Of a DNA stretch of 47,491 bases, positions 33,088 to 42,668 are shown piece by piece. A program made the translations under genes and the position numbers. Origin of the DNA: Cohnella laeviribosi DSM 21336 (GTDB lineage Bacteria; Bacillota; Bacilli; Paenibacillales; Paenibacillaceae); NCBI RefSeq assembly GCF_000378425.1, contig NZ_KB899840.1, positions 1 through 47,491 on the forward strand, written 5' to 3'. The notes beneath the pieces were generated by a model that was given only the letters and a program-made list of their open reading frames with translations, was not told the origin of the DNA and did not search any database. The stretch's first letter is position 1. The number at the start of each line of letters is the position of its first letter.

Positions 33088-34826
33088 TGGCAAACATGAC
33101 CCGGGAACAGTACGCTTCGATGTTCGGCCCGACGGCAGGAGACGCGGTACGGCTGGCCGATACGGATCTGTGGGCGGTAGTGGAGCGGGATTATACCGTC
33201 TACGGGGACGAGTGCAAGTTCGGCGGCGGGAAAGTGATCCGGGACGGAATGGGCCAATCTTCGGGCGCGGTTCGCGACGGGGAAGAAAACGGCTATCGGG
33301 TGCTGGACACCGTCATTACGAACGCGCTCGTCATCGACCATTGGGGCATCGTCAAGGGGGATATCGGCATCCGCGGCGGCCGGATCGTCGGGGTCGGCAA
33401 AGCCGGAAACCCCGACACGATGGACGGCGTCCGTCCCGACATGGTGATCGGCGCGTCCACCGAGGCGATTGCCGGGGAAGGAATGATCGTGACGGCGGGC
33501 GGCATCGACACGCACATTCATTTCATCTGCCCGCAGCAGATCGAAACGGCGCTCGCTTCCGGCGTCACGACGATGATCGGCGGCGGAACCGGGCCCGCCA
33601 CCGGAACGAACGCCACCACCTGCACGCCCGGCCCGTGGCATATCGGGCGCATGCTGCTGGCGGCCGAGGCTTTCCCGGTCAACCTCGGCTTTCTCGGCAA
33701 AGGCAACGCCAGCTTCCCCCGGCCGCTGGAGGAGCAGATCGAAGCCGGCGCGATCGGCCTAAAGCTGCACGAAGACTGGGGCAGCACGCCGGCGGCGATC
33801 GACAACTGCCTGTCGGTAGCGGACCGCTACGACGTGCAGGTGGCGATCCATACGGACACGCTTAACGAAGGCGGGTTTCTGGAGGATACGCTGGCCGCGA
33901 TCAAGGGAAGGACGATTCACACCTATCACACCGAAGGCGCGGGGGGCGGGCATGCTCCCGACATTATCCGCGCGGCGGGGGAGGCGAACGTCATTCCTTC
34001 TTCCACGAACCCGACCCGTCCTTTTACGGTCAATACGATCGAGGAGCACCTCGACATGCTGATGGTGTGCCACCACCTCGACAGCTCGATTCCCGAAGAC
34101 GTGGCGTTCGCCGATTCCCGCATCCGACCGGAGACGATCGCCGCGGAGGATATCCTGCACGACATGGGCGTGTTCAGCATCATCTCTTCCGACTCGCAAG
34201 CGATGGGACGGGTCGGCGAAGTCATCATCCGGACGTGGCAGACCGCCGACAAGATGAAGCGCCAGCGCGGCATCCTGCGCTCCGAATCGGGCGCGGCCGA
34301 ACCCGGCGACAACTTCCGGATCAAGCGGTACATCGCCAAGTATACAATCAACCCTGCCATTGCGCACGGCATCTCGCACGTGGTCGGCTCGATCGAGCCG
34401 GGCAAATGGGCGGATCTCGTGCTGTGGAAACCCGCCTTTTTCGGAGTCAAGCCGGAGCTGGTGCTGAAGGGAGGCATGATCGCCTACGCGCAGATGGGCG
34501 ACGCCAACGCCTCCATTCCGACGCCGCAGCCGGTGACCGGGCGGCCGATGTTCGGCGCCTTCGGTCCGGCCGCGCAGGCGTCATCGATCACGTTCGTCTC
34601 GCAGGCGGCGCTCGAGCGCGGCGTGCCGCAGCAGCTCGGGCTGAGGCGGCGGATCGAGACGGTGAAAGGATGCCGGAACATCGGCAAGAAAGCGATGATC
34701 CATAACGACGCGACGCCTGACATCCGGGTCGATCCGGAGACGTACACCGTGACCGTGGACGGCGAGCCGGCAACTTGCGAGCCGGCGGCGGTGCTGCCGA
34801 TGGCGCAGCGGTATTTTCTGTTCTGA
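33087..34826 (+). CDS. ureC: Urease alpha subunit (catalytic)
   Basis: A 579-residue catalytic subunit of the nickel enzyme. Visible active-site motifs are the nickel-binding HIH in [12 protein letters not shown], the carbamylated lysine in GLKLHEDWG, further histidines in AIHTDTLNE and [15 protein letters not shown], the mobile-flap cysteine in MVCHHLD and the aspartate in [10 protein letters not shown]. The ATG at 33087 overlaps the ureB stop; GGGAGGGG lies about nine bases upstream. The length matches the family. All ligands look intact, so the enzyme should be active once nickel is loaded. Confidence 0.97.
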   Translation: MANMTREQYASMFGPTAGDAVRLADTDLWAVVERDYTVYGDECKFGGGKVIRDGMGQSSGAVRDGEENGYRVLDTVITNALVIDHWGIVKGDIGIRGGRIVGVGKAGNPDTMDGVRPDMVIGASTEAIAGEGMIVTAGGIDTHIHFICPQQIETALASGVTTMIGGGTGPATGTNATTCTPGPWHIGRMLLAAEAFPVNLGFLGKGNASFPRPLEEQIEAGAIGLKLHEDWGSTPAAIDNCLSVADRYDVQVAIHTDTLNEGGFLEDTLAAIKGRTIHTYHTEGAGGGHAPDIIRAAGEANVIPSSTNPTRPFTVNTIEEHLDMLMVCHHLDSSIPEDVAFADSRIRPETIAAEDILHDMGVFSIISSDSQAMGRVGEVIIRTWQTADKMKRQRGILRSESGAAEPGDNFRIKRYIAKYTINPAIAHGISHVVGSIEPGKWADLVLWKPAFFGVKPELVLKGGMIAYAQMGDANASIPTPQPVTGRPMFGAFGPAAQASSITFVSQAALERGVPQQLGLRRRIETVKGCRNIGKKAMIHNDATPDIRVDPETYTVTVDGEPATCEPAAVLPMAQRYFLF

Positions 34827-34856
34827 CCGCTTGTTCTAGCGAAGGAGGCGACGGGA

Positions 34857-35588
34857 GTGACGGAGGCGAAGCTTTCCGGAACGCGGCTGCTCAGCTATAT
34901 TCAGATGCTGGACTCGGCTTTGCCGATCGGTGCGTTCGCCCATTCGTTCGGATTGGAGACGTGTGTGCAGAGCGGGCGGATTAAGACGTTGGCGGATTTG
35001 CAGACCTACATAGAGGATGCACTGCAACACAGCCTCGTGCCGGTTGACGGCTGCGCCGTCTATCGGGTGTATGCGGCGCTGGAACGGGGCAATCCGGACG
35101 CTGTGGCCGAAACCGACCGGATCGTGTATGTCCAGCGCGGCGCGAGGGAATCCCGGGACGGAACGGCGAAGATGGGCAAGCGGCTGCTCAAGCTGGCGGA
35201 AACGCTGTACCCAAAGATGCGGATCGGCGAGCTGAAGCGGCTGACGGAGCGGAGCGGCGGCTGTACGCTGCCCGTCGTGCACGCCTGGATCGTCTGGCAT
35301 CTTGGGGTCCCGGGGGACGACGCGGTGCGCGGGTATTTGTACGCTTCCGTCTCCACGCTCGTAAACGGCGCGATTCGGCTCATGTCCATCGGGCAGACCG
35401 AAGGCCAGGCGGTGATTGCCCGGTGTATTCCGGTCATCGCGGCGGAATGGGACCGCTGGCTGGCTCGCCATGTTCCGGACGCCTTGGAGGATGCGCCGGC
35501 CTTGCCGCCGATCCGCTCCTTCGCGTTCGCCCAGGAAATTTACGCCATGAAGCACGAAACGCTTTATTCCAGGCTGTTCATGTCCTGA
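34857..35588 (+). CDS. ureF: Urease accessory protein UreF
   Basis: A 243-residue all-helical chaperone. QMLDSALPIGAFAHSFGLETCVQSG near the N-terminus is the family signature, and SVSTLVNGAIRLMSIGQTEGQ also fits. GTG start with GGAGG upstream. UreF bridges UreG and UreD and gates GTP hydrolysis during nickel insertion. It directly follows ureC, where many bacteria have ureE; here that gene is missing. Confidence 0.92.
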   Translation: MTEAKLSGTRLLSYIQMLDSALPIGAFAHSFGLETCVQSGRIKTLADLQTYIEDALQHSLVPVDGCAVYRVYAALERGNPDAVAETDRIVYVQRGARESRDGTAKMGKRLLKLAETLYPKMRIGELKRLTERSGGCTLPVVHAWIVWHLGVPGDDAVRGYLYASVSTLVNGAIRLMSIGQTEGQAVIARCIPVIAAEWDRWLARHVPDALEDAPALPPIRSFAFAQEIYAMKHETLYSRLFMS

Positions 35589-35635
35589 CGCGGAACAATC
35601 GAACAGCCAAATTTTAAATCATGGAGGGATTTGCA

Positions 35636-36400
35636 ATGTGCCAAGGAGCCAATCATTCGCATGACCAATGGGAAACGCCGTCCATCGAGCGGGACCGGCC
35701 GATGCGCATCGGCATCGGAGGGCCGGTCGGTTCCGGCAAAACGGCGCTGGTGGAGAAGCTGTCGAAACGGCTGCGCGACCGGTACAGCCTTGCCGTCATC
35801 ACCAACGATATCTATACGAAAGAAGACGCGCTCATTCTGAACCGGGCGGAAGCGCTGCCCGAAGACCGCATTATCGGGGTGGAGACCGGCGGCTGCCCGC
35901 ACACGGCGATTCGGGAGGACGCGTCGATGAATTTCGAAGCGGTGGAGGAGCTGACGGGACGGTTCCCGGACCTGCAGATGATCTTTATCGAAAGCGGAGG
36001 CGACAATTTGGCGGCGGCGTTCAGCCCCGAGCTGGTCGACCGGTTTATTTACATCATCGACGTCGCGCAGGGCGAAAAGATTCCCCGCAAAGGCGGTCCC
36101 GGCATCATGCGGTCCGATCTGCTCATTATCAACAAAATCGACCTGGCGCCTCACGTCGGCGCGAACTTGCAGGTCATGCGCGAAGATACGGAGCGGATGC
36201 GCGGCACCCGGCCTTATGTGCTCGCCAACCTGATGTCGGGCGAGGGGCTCGAGGCGATCGCGCACTGGATCGAGCACGAATTCGCGGGCACGGACAGCCG
36301 TCACGATCACGGCCATGCCGACGTCCATCATCCCGGTCACGACGGAGACCGCAAGATCAGCCCTATGCATCCGCACAGCCACAGCCATGCCGTATCGTGA
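35636..36400 (+). CDS. ureG: Urease accessory GTPase UreG with His-rich tail
   Basis: A 254-residue SIMIBI-class GTPase. P-loop [13 protein letters not shown], the nickel-binding [17 protein letters not shown] (CPH), [17 protein letters not shown] and [13 protein letters not shown] are all present. The C-terminus adds about 33 residues with ten histidines (parts: [15 protein letters not shown] and [10 protein letters not shown]), longer than typical UreG tails, and HSH near the N-terminus. ATG 35636 has GGAGGG seven bases upstream; the ATG at 35621 overlaps that site. The tail may store nickel, standing in for absent UreE. The gene overlaps ureD by 14 bases. Confidence 0.93.
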   Translation: MCQGANHSHDQWETPSIERDRPMRIGIGGPVGSGKTALVEKLSKRLRDRYSLAVITNDIYTKEDALILNRAEALPEDRIIGVETGGCPHTAIREDASMNFEAVEELTGRFPDLQMIFIESGGDNLAAAFSPELVDRFIYIIDVAQGEKIPRKGGPGIMRSDLLIINKIDLAPHVGANLQVMREDTERMRGTRPYVLANLMSGEGLEAIAHWIEHEFAGTDSRHDHGHADVHHPGHDGDRKISPMHPHSHSHAVS

Positions 36401-37214
36401 GGGAACGGCTTTCATTCAAGGCACGTTTGCGTTGGCCAACGGAAAAACGGTCATGACCGAACGCCGGCAGGCGGCACCCTTGAAAATCTCCAAAACGCAT
36501 ACCCTGCCCGGTGGAACCGGTTTGTACGTCTGCATGATGGACTGTTCGCCGGGCATGCTGGACGGGGACGCGTACGAGTACCGCTTCCTGCTCAAGCCCG
36601 GCGCGCGCGTTTATTTGACCAACCAGTCGTTTACGAAAATTCACCCGAGCCCTTTCCGGGGCGCAACCGTGAACATGCGGGCCGACCTGGCCGAAGGCGC
36701 CCATCTCGACTACATGCCGGAGCCGCTCATCCCTTTCCGGAACAGCCGATACCGCGCGCACACCGAATTCCGCCTTACTTCGGGTGCCAGTTTGTTCTAT
36801 GCGGACCTGCTCACGCCCGGACGAACCGCCCGGGGAGAAACGTTTCAATACCTCTCTTACGCTTCCTTCACCGATATTTACGTGGGCGGCGAGTTGGCCG
36901 CCTGCGACCGGTTTGCGGCGGAGCCCGGAAAGGACCGGCTGCAGGCCTCCGGCGCCTTCGAGCATTACACGCATGCCGCCACCGTATGGATGATCCACAC
37001 CTCGGCCGACGAAGCTTTGCTGGCGGCGATCAGACAGCGGATGGACGCGTATTCCGGGCTTCTGGCGGGCGCCAGCCGTCTGGCCGGTTCGGCGGGCATC
37101 GCGGCAAGGATGCTCGGCAACACGATCTGGGAGCTGCAGGAGCTTACCGAAGGACTGTGGGAGACTTTCCACATCTGGCGCACCGGCGAGAGCCCGGTCC
37201 CGATCCGGAAATAG
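36387..37214 (+). CDS. ureD: Urease accessory protein UreD (UreH)
   Basis: A 275-residue chaperone that scaffolds UreF and UreG on apo-urease. Matching segments are [50 protein letters not shown] and the long C-terminal helical part. The ATG at 36387 lies inside the end of ureG and has no obvious ribosome binding site, so translation is probably coupled. It is the last gene of the urease operon; no clear terminator follows in 37215-37344. Confidence 0.88.
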   Translation: MPYREGTAFIQGTFALANGKTVMTERRQAAPLKISKTHTLPGGTGLYVCMMDCSPGMLDGDAYEYRFLLKPGARVYLTNQSFTKIHPSPFRGATVNMRADLAEGAHLDYMPEPLIPFRNSRYRAHTEFRLTSGASLFYADLLTPGRTARGETFQYLSYASFTDIYVGGELAACDRFAAEPGKDRLQASGAFEHYTHAATVWMIHTSADEALLAAIRQRMDAYSGLLAGASRLAGSAGIAARMLGNTIWELQELTEGLWETFHIWRTGESPVPIRK

Positions 37215-37344
37215 CCGTCCGGCGGCCGCGGCGGGACGGTGCTGCCGGCGTGTTCCCTTCGGCGCCGAGAATCGGTCCGGCCTTGTACTTTTCGGACGAC
37301 GGAAGGAATAAGATCATAGCAATGACGATAAAGGAGGATTGTTT

Positions 37345-38865
37345 ATGGTCTATGTTCCGCCCGGACAAAACGGCTCGAAGGTCACATTCAAGAAGCGCTA
37401 TGAGAATTATATCGGAGGCAAATGGGTTCCGCCGGTTCGGGGACAATACTTTGACAACGTATCGCCCGTGAACAACGAGGTTTTCTGCGAGGTTCCCCGT
37501 TCGACATCGGAGGATATCGAACTGGCGCTGGATGCGGCGCATGCGGCGAAAGCGGCCTGGGGGCGCACTTCCGCCGCCGAAAGGGCGGTTATCCTGAACC
37601 GGATCGCCGATCGCATCGAGCAGAACCTGGAAGCGCTTGCGGTCGCCGAAACCTGGGATAACGGCAAGCCCATCCGGGAGACGCTGGCAGCGGATTTGCC
37701 GCTTGCGATCGATCACTTCCGTTATTTTGCCGGCTGTATTCGGGCGCAGGAGGGATCGATCAGCCAAATCGACGACGATACGGTGGCGTACCATTTTCAC
37801 GAGCCGCTGGGGGTCGTCGGTCAGATTATTCCATGGAACTTCCCGCTGCTCATGGCGACGTGGAAGCTGGCTCCCGCGCTCGCGGCCGGCAATTGCGTCG
37901 TGCTGAAGCCGGCGGAGCAAACGCCGGCCTCGATTTTGGTATTAATCGAGCTGATCGGGGATCTGCTGCCTCCCGGCGTCGTGAACGTTGTAAACGGATT
38001 CGGGCTGGAAGCCGGAAAGCCGCTGGCGTCCAGCAGCCGGATCGCCAAAATCGCGTTTACGGGGGAGACGACAACGGGCCGTCTGATTATGCAATACGCC
38101 TCGCAAAATCTCATTCCGGTGACGCTTGAACTGGGCGGCAAATCTCCCAATATCTTTTTCGAGGATATTTTGGCTAAGGATGATGAATTCTTTGATAAGG
38201 CGCTGGAAGGGTTCACGCTGTTTGCGTTGAATCAGGGAGAGGTGTGCACCTGTCCGTCCCGCGCGTTGATTCAGGAATCGATCTATGACGAATTTATAGA
38301 GCGGGCATTGAAGCGGGTGGCGGCGATCAAGCAGGGCAATCCGCTGGACCCGTCCACGATGATCGGCGCCCAGGTGTCTACCGAACAAATGGAGAAAATA
38401 TTAAGCTATATCGACATCGGCAAGCAGGAAGGCGCGGAATGCCTGATTGGCGGAGAACGGGCCGAATTGTCCGGCGAGCTGGCGAACGGCTTTTATATCA
38501 AGCCTACGGTTTTGAAAGGGCACAACAAGATGCGGATTTTCCAAGAGGAAATCTTCGGTCCGGTCGTTGCGGTCACGACGTTCAAGGACCAGGAGGAAGC
38601 GATCGCCATCGCCAACGACACGCTTTATGGACTGGGAGCGGGCGTGTGGACGCGCGATATCCGAACCGCTTACCGCGTCGGCCGCCGGATCGAAGCCGGC
38701 CGCGTCTGGACCAACTGCTACCATGCCTATCCGGCCCATGCCGCTTTCGGCGGGTATAAATCCTCGGGAATCGGACGCGAGAACCATCTCATGATGCTGG
38801 ATCATTATCAGCAGACCAAAAATCTTCTCGTCAGCTACAGTCCGAACGCGCTTGGCCTTTTCTAA
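37345..38865 (+). CDS. NAD(P)-dependent aldehyde dehydrogenase
   Basis: A 506-residue ALDH. The cofactor region [25 protein letters not shown], the NAD-loop [11 protein letters not shown], the catalytic glutamate in [15 protein letters not shown] and the catalytic cysteine in [11 protein letters not shown] are all recognisable. NENxxx-type CTCPSR is usual for the ExaC/acetaldehyde group. AAGGAGG sits seven bases before the ATG at 37345. The DUF779 gene follows by 13 bases, a pairing common with acetaldehyde dehydrogenases. The substrate is probably a short-chain or alcohol-derived aldehyde. Confidence 0.88.
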   Translation: MVYVPPGQNGSKVTFKKRYENYIGGKWVPPVRGQYFDNVSPVNNEVFCEVPRSTSEDIELALDAAHAAKAAWGRTSAAERAVILNRIADRIEQNLEALAVAETWDNGKPIRETLAADLPLAIDHFRYFAGCIRAQEGSISQIDDDTVAYHFHEPLGVVGQIIPWNFPLLMATWKLAPALAAGNCVVLKPAEQTPASILVLIELIGDLLPPGVVNVVNGFGLEAGKPLASSSRIAKIAFTGETTTGRLIMQYASQNLIPVTLELGGKSPNIFFEDILAKDDEFFDKALEGFTLFALNQGEVCTCPSRALIQESIYDEFIERALKRVAAIKQGNPLDPSTMIGAQVSTEQMEKILSYIDIGKQEGAECLIGGERAELSGELANGFYIKPTVLKGHNKMRIFQEEIFGPVVAVTTFKDQEEAIAIANDTLYGLGAGVWTRDIRTAYRVGRRIEAGRVWTNCYHAYPAHAAFGGYKSSGIGRENHLMMLDHYQQTKNLLVSYSPNALGLF

Positions 38866-38878
38866 AGGGGGCCTGCGA

Positions 38879-39256
38879 ATGGCCAGGGAGGACGAACCGG
38901 TTCGCAAGGTCGTCGCGACGGACGCTGCGCTGGAGCTGATCGCGTTTCTGACGGCAAAGTACGGTCCGGTCATGTTTCATCAATCGGGAGGCTGCTGCGA
39001 CGGAAGCTCGCCCATGTGTTATCCGTTGGGAGAGTTTATGGTAGGGGACAGCGATGTTCATATGGGAGAGATCGGCGGCGCACCTTTCTACATGAGCAAG
39101 TCGCAGTATGAATATTGGAAGTTTACGCAGCTCATCATTGACGTCGTTCCCGGACGGGGAGGCATGTTCTCTCTGGAAGGGCCCGAGGGCAAGCGATTTC
39201 TGACGCGCTCGCGCGTGTTCACGCCGGAGGAGCAGCGCATCTTAAAGTTGCTGTAA
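38879..39256 (+). CDS. DUF779-family protein
   Basis: A 125-residue protein. HQSGGCCDGSSPMC (about residues 36-49) is the cysteine-rich core of DUF779, and FTQLIIDVVPGRGGMFSLEGPEGKRFLTRSRVFTPEE fits its C-terminal half. These proteins sit next to aldehyde dehydrogenase genes and may bind metal or help a thiol enzyme. ATG 38879 has AAGGGGG before it. Confidence 0.9.
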   Translation: MAREDEPVRKVVATDAALELIAFLTAKYGPVMFHQSGGCCDGSSPMCYPLGEFMVGDSDVHMGEIGGAPFYMSKSQYEYWKFTQLIIDVVPGRGGMFSLEGPEGKRFLTRSRVFTPEEQRILKLL

Positions 39257-39355
39257 CGGAAAGGTCATCGGACTGAGGACCGTCGCTCTCATTGAACCGC
39301 CCCCCTTACGCGGACCTTTTAAAGAAAGCGTACGCATGGCTTGAGTGGCCGGGAG

Positions 39356-39389
39356 ATGATTCCCGCATTCGTCGGGAGTCATTTTTTTT
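39356..39389 (+). terminator. Intrinsic terminator after the ALDH-DUF779 pair
   Basis: ATGATTCCCG pairs with CGGGAGTCAT around a seven-base loop, followed by eight T residues. The rest of 39257-39531 shows nothing else I can support. Confidence 0.85.
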
Positions 39390-39531
39390 GTCGGTATCGA
39401 CCCTTTACCCGTGAGGCGGAAACCGCCGGCCCCCGCAGCACTTCAGCGTTCCTTAAAGCTTAAGGAGCAGGAGAAAGCCGTGGCGGGATCGAAAACATGG
39501 AAGCGGATCGAACTTTAGGAGGCAACGGGAT

Positions 39532-40410
39532 ATGAAGCTGCTGACTTTTCTGAAAGACGGGCATTACGCGCTTGGAATCCGAACGGACCGCGGCGTGTTG
39601 GATGTCGAAAGCGCTGTAGGCCAAGGGCGGCGCCGGGCGCCGACCCGGCTGCATGAAGCGATCGAAGGCGGACCGCAAGCCGTTTCCGCGTTGCAAGCGA
39701 TCGCGGAGCAGGCCGAAGACGGCTGGCTGAAGGAAGCCGATCTGACGCTGGGGCCGTGCGTCCCCCATCCGGGCAAAATCGTCTGTGTCGGCCTGAACTA
39801 CCGCAAGCACGCCGAGGAAACGAACGCCCCCATTCCCGAATATCCGATTCTGTTCAGCAAGTTCAACAATGCGCTAGCCGGACATGGCGAAGACATCCCG
39901 CTGCCGGCCGTCTCGGAGAAGGTCGACTATGAAGCGGAGCTTGCGATTGTGATGGGCAAAACCGCCAAAAACGTCGGCAAGGAGCAGGCGCTGGACTATG
40001 TGTTCGGTTATTGCAATGCGAACGATCTTTCGGCGCGGGATTTGCAAATGCGGACGCCGCAGTGGCTGCTGGGCAAAACATGCGACAAGTTCCTGCCGCT
40101 CGGTCCCTATCTGGTGACGGCCGACGAGGTGGGTAATCCGAACGGACTTGGCATCCGCTGCATCGTCAACGGCGAAGTGCGTCAGAACTCGAATACGTCG
40201 GACATGATCTTCCATTGCGGCGAGCTCGTCAGCTACATTTCGCGCCATATGACGCTGGAGCCAGGCGACGTTATTTTGACGGGCACGCCGGAGGGCGTCG
40301 TGCTCGGCTATCCTCCGGAGAAGCAAGTCTATCTGCAGGAAGGCGATATCGTCACCGTTCAGATCGAAAAGCTGGGCGCCTTGACGAACCGCATGGTTCG
40401 TGAGCGGTAA
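39532..40410 (+). CDS. Fumarylacetoacetate hydrolase-family protein
   Basis: A 292-residue enzyme. GKIVCVGLNYRKHAEE, the metal-binding EAELAIVMGKTAKNV and the aspartate in FGYCNANDLSARDLQ are the FAH-superfamily core, with LTGTPEGVVLGYPP near the end. Such enzymes hydrolyse or decarboxylate beta-diketo or keto-deoxy acids (for example the sugar-acid diketo hydrolases). GGAGG is upstream of ATG. It lies directly before a LacI operator and the regulator of a sugar-acid locus, so a role in sugar-acid breakdown is likely but the substrate is unknown. Confidence 0.85.
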   Translation: MKLLTFLKDGHYALGIRTDRGVLDVESAVGQGRRRAPTRLHEAIEGGPQAVSALQAIAEQAEDGWLKEADLTLGPCVPHPGKIVCVGLNYRKHAEETNAPIPEYPILFSKFNNALAGHGEDIPLPAVSEKVDYEAELAIVMGKTAKNVGKEQALDYVFGYCNANDLSARDLQMRTPQWLLGKTCDKFLPLGPYLVTADEVGNPNGLGIRCIVNGEVRQNSNTSDMIFHCGELVSYISRHMTLEPGDVILTGTPEGVVLGYPPEKQVYLQEGDIVTVQIEKLGALTNRMVRER

Positions 40411-40455
40411 GGTGCGCGCTTGGCGATGCCGAATAGACGCGGGTCGGTGGTTAGG

Positions 40456-40467
40456 GGAATCGATTCC
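40456..40467. promoter_or_regulatory. LacI-type operator before the regulator
   Basis: GGAATCGATTCC is a perfect 12-bp palindrome and is repeated in closely related form four times after the regulator gene. It probably mediates autoregulation by the LacI protein at 40605. Confidence 0.65.
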
Positions 40468-40604
40468 TAAAAGCCGCAACGAGGGGAATCAAGCCGAACT
40501 TGGAACAAATGGATCATCTTGCTATACTTGTACTGCAAGGCCGCACGAAAGCGGTCGTCATCAAGGCCAAGCGGTCAAAATCCGATGTAAGACGAGGAAA
40601 AGCC

Positions 40605-41660
40605 ATGAGTTCGATCAACGAGTCACCCAAATCGCCGCAAAAAGCGACGATCGCCGATGTAGCCAAAGCCGCCGGCGTGTCCAAAACGACCATTTCCCGC
40701 TATTTAAGCGGAGATTACAAGTCGATATCCGCCGGCACCCTCAAGCGGATCGAGGAGGCGATAGCGGAGCTCCGTTACAGGCCGAACCGGATGGCCAGAG
40801 GCCTTCGCCAGGCTCGAAGCTATTCCATCGGAATGATTTTTGCCGACATTTCCAATCCGTATTCCACGTCCGTGCTTCGCGGCGCCGAGGACGTATGCAC
40901 AAGGAACGGCTACAGCATCATCGTCTGCAATACCGACAACGATCCCGTCAAAGAAAAAAATTATATCGCCATGATGCATGCCCACCGCATTGACGGTCTG
41001 ATTATCCACCCGACGGGTCATAACAAGGACATCCTCAGCGAAATGGCGGACGAGCAAATTCCCGTCGTCCTGATCGACCGCGAAATTCCGGGTTTGGCTT
41101 TCGATATGGTGGGAACGGACAATTACGGCGCGATGTCCGAAGCGACGCGTTTTTTTCTGGATCAGGGCTATCAACGAATCGGATTCTTCTCGCAGCCGAT
41201 TAAGCATGTCAGCTCGCGTACGGAAAGGTTCCTCGCCTTTTCGGACGTTCTCCGGAACGCCGACCACCCCAGCGCGAAAGACCTTTACGAGTTCGAAATC
41301 CGGAAAAGCGAGCAACTGGAGGCGCAACTGGATCGGTTTATCGCCGAAACGGACGGCCAATCCCGCATGCTGTTTGCGGTAAACGGCATTACGCAATTGA
41401 AGCTGATCAACGCTTTGCAAAAGCGGGGGCTGAGCATTCCCGAAGATATGGGCATTGCGGGCTTCGACGATTCGGACTGGGCGCCTGTGGTCGGCTCGGG
41501 CATCACGACCGTCGAACAGCCTACGTATGAAATCGGACAAAAGGCCATGGAGAAAGTGCTGCAGCGGCTCGGCGGCGACGACGGCGAGAAGGAGCGCATC
41601 GCCTTGCCCGGAAAATTGATCGTAAGAGGTTCGACCCCGTCCCAATTAAAAAAAATATAA
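40605..41660 (+). CDS. LacI-family transcriptional regulator
   Basis: A 351-residue repressor. The N-terminal helix-turn-helix reads TIADVAKAAGVSKTTISRYLSG (residues about 15-36), with the hinge RPNRMARGLR. The remainder is the periplasmic-binding-like domain: MIFADISNPYSTSVLRGAED, GLIIHP, VVLIDREIPG and MGIAGFDDSDWA. ATG 40605 has GAGG upstream; an in-frame TTG at 40500 is less likely. Related palindromes flank the gene on both sides, and the downstream pair is just before the isomerase-kinase-transporter genes, so the regulator probably controls both itself and these. Confidence 0.9.
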   Translation: MSSINESPKSPQKATIADVAKAAGVSKTTISRYLSGDYKSISAGTLKRIEEAIAELRYRPNRMARGLRQARSYSIGMIFADISNPYSTSVLRGAEDVCTRNGYSIIVCNTDNDPVKEKNYIAMMHAHRIDGLIIHPTGHNKDILSEMADEQIPVVLIDREIPGLAFDMVGTDNYGAMSEATRFFLDQGYQRIGFFSQPIKHVSSRTERFLAFSDVLRNADHPSAKDLYEFEIRKSEQLEAQLDRFIAETDGQSRMLFAVNGITQLKLINALQKRGLSIPEDMGIAGFDDSDWAPVVGSGITTVEQPTYEIGQKAMEKVLQRLGGDDGEKERIALPGKLIVRGSTPSQLKKI

Positions 41661-41709
41661 CAAAAACCGTATTGACGAGGATCCCGTCCTTGTTGTAATT
41701 TTAAGTTGT

Positions 41710-41735
41710 GGAACCGATTCCGTAAATCGATTCCA
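41710..41735. promoter_or_regulatory. Paired LacI-type operators (first pair)
   Basis: GGAACCGATTCC (41710-41721) and AATCGATTCCA (about 41725-41735) are two half-overlapping near-palindromes of the type before the regulator. Their outer arms TGGAA and TTCCA are also symmetric, so a larger dyad spans both. Confidence 0.65.
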
Positions 41736-41741
41736 CCATAC

Positions 41742-41759
41742 TTCATTTGCGCAAATGAA
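41742..41759. promoter_or_regulatory. Perfect 18-bp palindrome TTCATTTGCGCAAATGAA
   Basis: A perfect dyad with a central CG, of the form bound by LacI/GalR proteins but different from the GGAAxCGATTCC sites. It may bind a second regulator or serve as a further operator. Confidence 0.55.
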
Positions 41760-41776
41760 TCGGCAAGTTCACATCC

Positions 41777-41803
41777 GAAGCCGTCTTTCGGGGAGACGGC
41801 TTC
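41777..41803 (+). other. Stable hairpin without T-run between the operator pairs
   Basis: GAAGCCGTCT pairs perfectly with AGACGGCTTC around TTCGGGG. It is followed by CCTTAAA, so it is not a clear terminator. It could still slow or end transcription from the regulator gene before the next operators. Confidence 0.55.
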
Positions 41804-41813
41804 CCTTAAACCG

Positions 41814-41850
41814 TTTAATGGAACCGATTCCGTAAACCGATTCCATTAAA
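41814..41850. promoter_or_regulatory. Paired LacI-type operators (second pair)
   Basis: GGAACCGATTCC (41820-41831) and AAACCGATTCCA (41834-41845) lie in a larger dyad whose arms are TTTAATGGAA (41814-41823) and TTCCATTAAA (41841-41850). It is 43 bases before the isomerase gene, a position suited to blocking its transcription. Confidence 0.7.
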
Positions 41851-41858
41851 CGCTTACA
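41845..41858 (+). promoter_or_regulatory. cre-like site before the sugar-acid operon
   Basis: ATTAAACGCTTACA matches 12 of 14 positions of TGWAANCGNTNWCA, missing the first two, as the site before the transporter operon at 5034 does. It abuts the LacI operators. Confidence 0.35.
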
Positions 41859-41892
41859 ATTTTCGGTAACAAAGGGATAGGAGCAATTGGAG

Positions 41893-42657
41893 ATGAAGGT
41901 GTTTGCCACGACGTCGTCTCTCGGGACGCTCGCCGTGCGCCGGGGACAGGAAGCCTGCGTTCCGGCGGTCAAGGCGGCGGGATGCGACGGAATTGAAATC
42001 CGGAGAGAGCTTTTTAAAGAACATCCCCCGGATTTGTCGGCTCTGAAGCGGCGGATTCAGGACGAGCGGCTTGTAAGCGCTTATTCCGCTCCGGTCGAAC
42101 TATGGAATCCAAACGGCTCGCTGAATGCGGAGATGCTGGATATCATCGTTCCGGAGGCGCTCGCGCTTGAAGCGGCATGGCTGAAAGTGTCGCTCGGGCA
42201 TTACAGGCCGGGACAATCCGATCTGACGGAGCTGGAACGTTACTGGTCGCGTCATGTACCGAAAGAAAGCGCTTTAAAGCTGACGGTGGAAAACGATCAA
42301 ACGCCCCACGGCGGCGACGTGCGGAAGCTTCAGCGTTTCTTCGAGGACTGCCGGGAAGCGGGATTGCCCGTCGGCATGACCTTCGACGCCGGAAACTGGC
42401 ATTGGACCGGGTGGGACGGAGTGGAGGCGGCCGAAGCCTTGCGGCCGTACGTCGTTTACGTTCACTTGAAGCACGTGGAAACCGTGAACGGAGATACGGT
42501 AACCGTCCCTCTTCCGGAGGAAGCCGGCAGCGGTTGGCGGCGCATCGTCGCCTTGCTGCCCCGCGACGTGCCGCGGGCGATCGAATTTCCGGTCGACGGC
42601 GGCGAGGATACGGTCGAGGCTTTGCGGCGGTACGCGGCCATGATAGCGCAAGCATAG
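41893..42657 (+). CDS. TIM-barrel sugar isomerase/epimerase
   Basis: A 254-residue protein of the AP endonuclease-2-type sugar-phosphate isomerase fold. It shows GCDGIEIRRELF, the metal-binding glutamate in LKLTVENDQTPHGG, the aspartate in PVGMTFDAGNWHW and the histidine in YVHLKHVETVNG, with EFPVDGGEDTVEAL near the end. The ATG at 41893 has AGGAG nine bases upstream. It heads an operon with a KdgK-like kinase, so it may isomerise a sugar acid or ketose entering that route. The substrate is not clear from sequence. Confidence 0.82.
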   Translation: MKVFATTSSLGTLAVRRGQEACVPAVKAAGCDGIEIRRELFKEHPPDLSALKRRIQDERLVSAYSAPVELWNPNGSLNAEMLDIIVPEALALEAAWLKVSLGHYRPGQSDLTELERYWSRHVPKESALKLTVENDQTPHGGDVRKLQRFFEDCREAGLPVGMTFDAGNWHWTGWDGVEAAEALRPYVVYVHLKHVETVNGDTVTVPLPEEAGSGWRRIVALLPRDVPRAIEFPVDGGEDTVEALRRYAAMIAQA

Positions 42658-42668
42658 GAGGATGTTGA

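Noticed and set aside
34827..35636. A ureE gene
   Set aside because: The gaps between ureC, ureF and ureG are too short and no UreE-like sequence is seen.
37215..37240. Terminator after ureD
   Set aside because: CCGTCC/GGACGG is only a six-base stem with no T-run.
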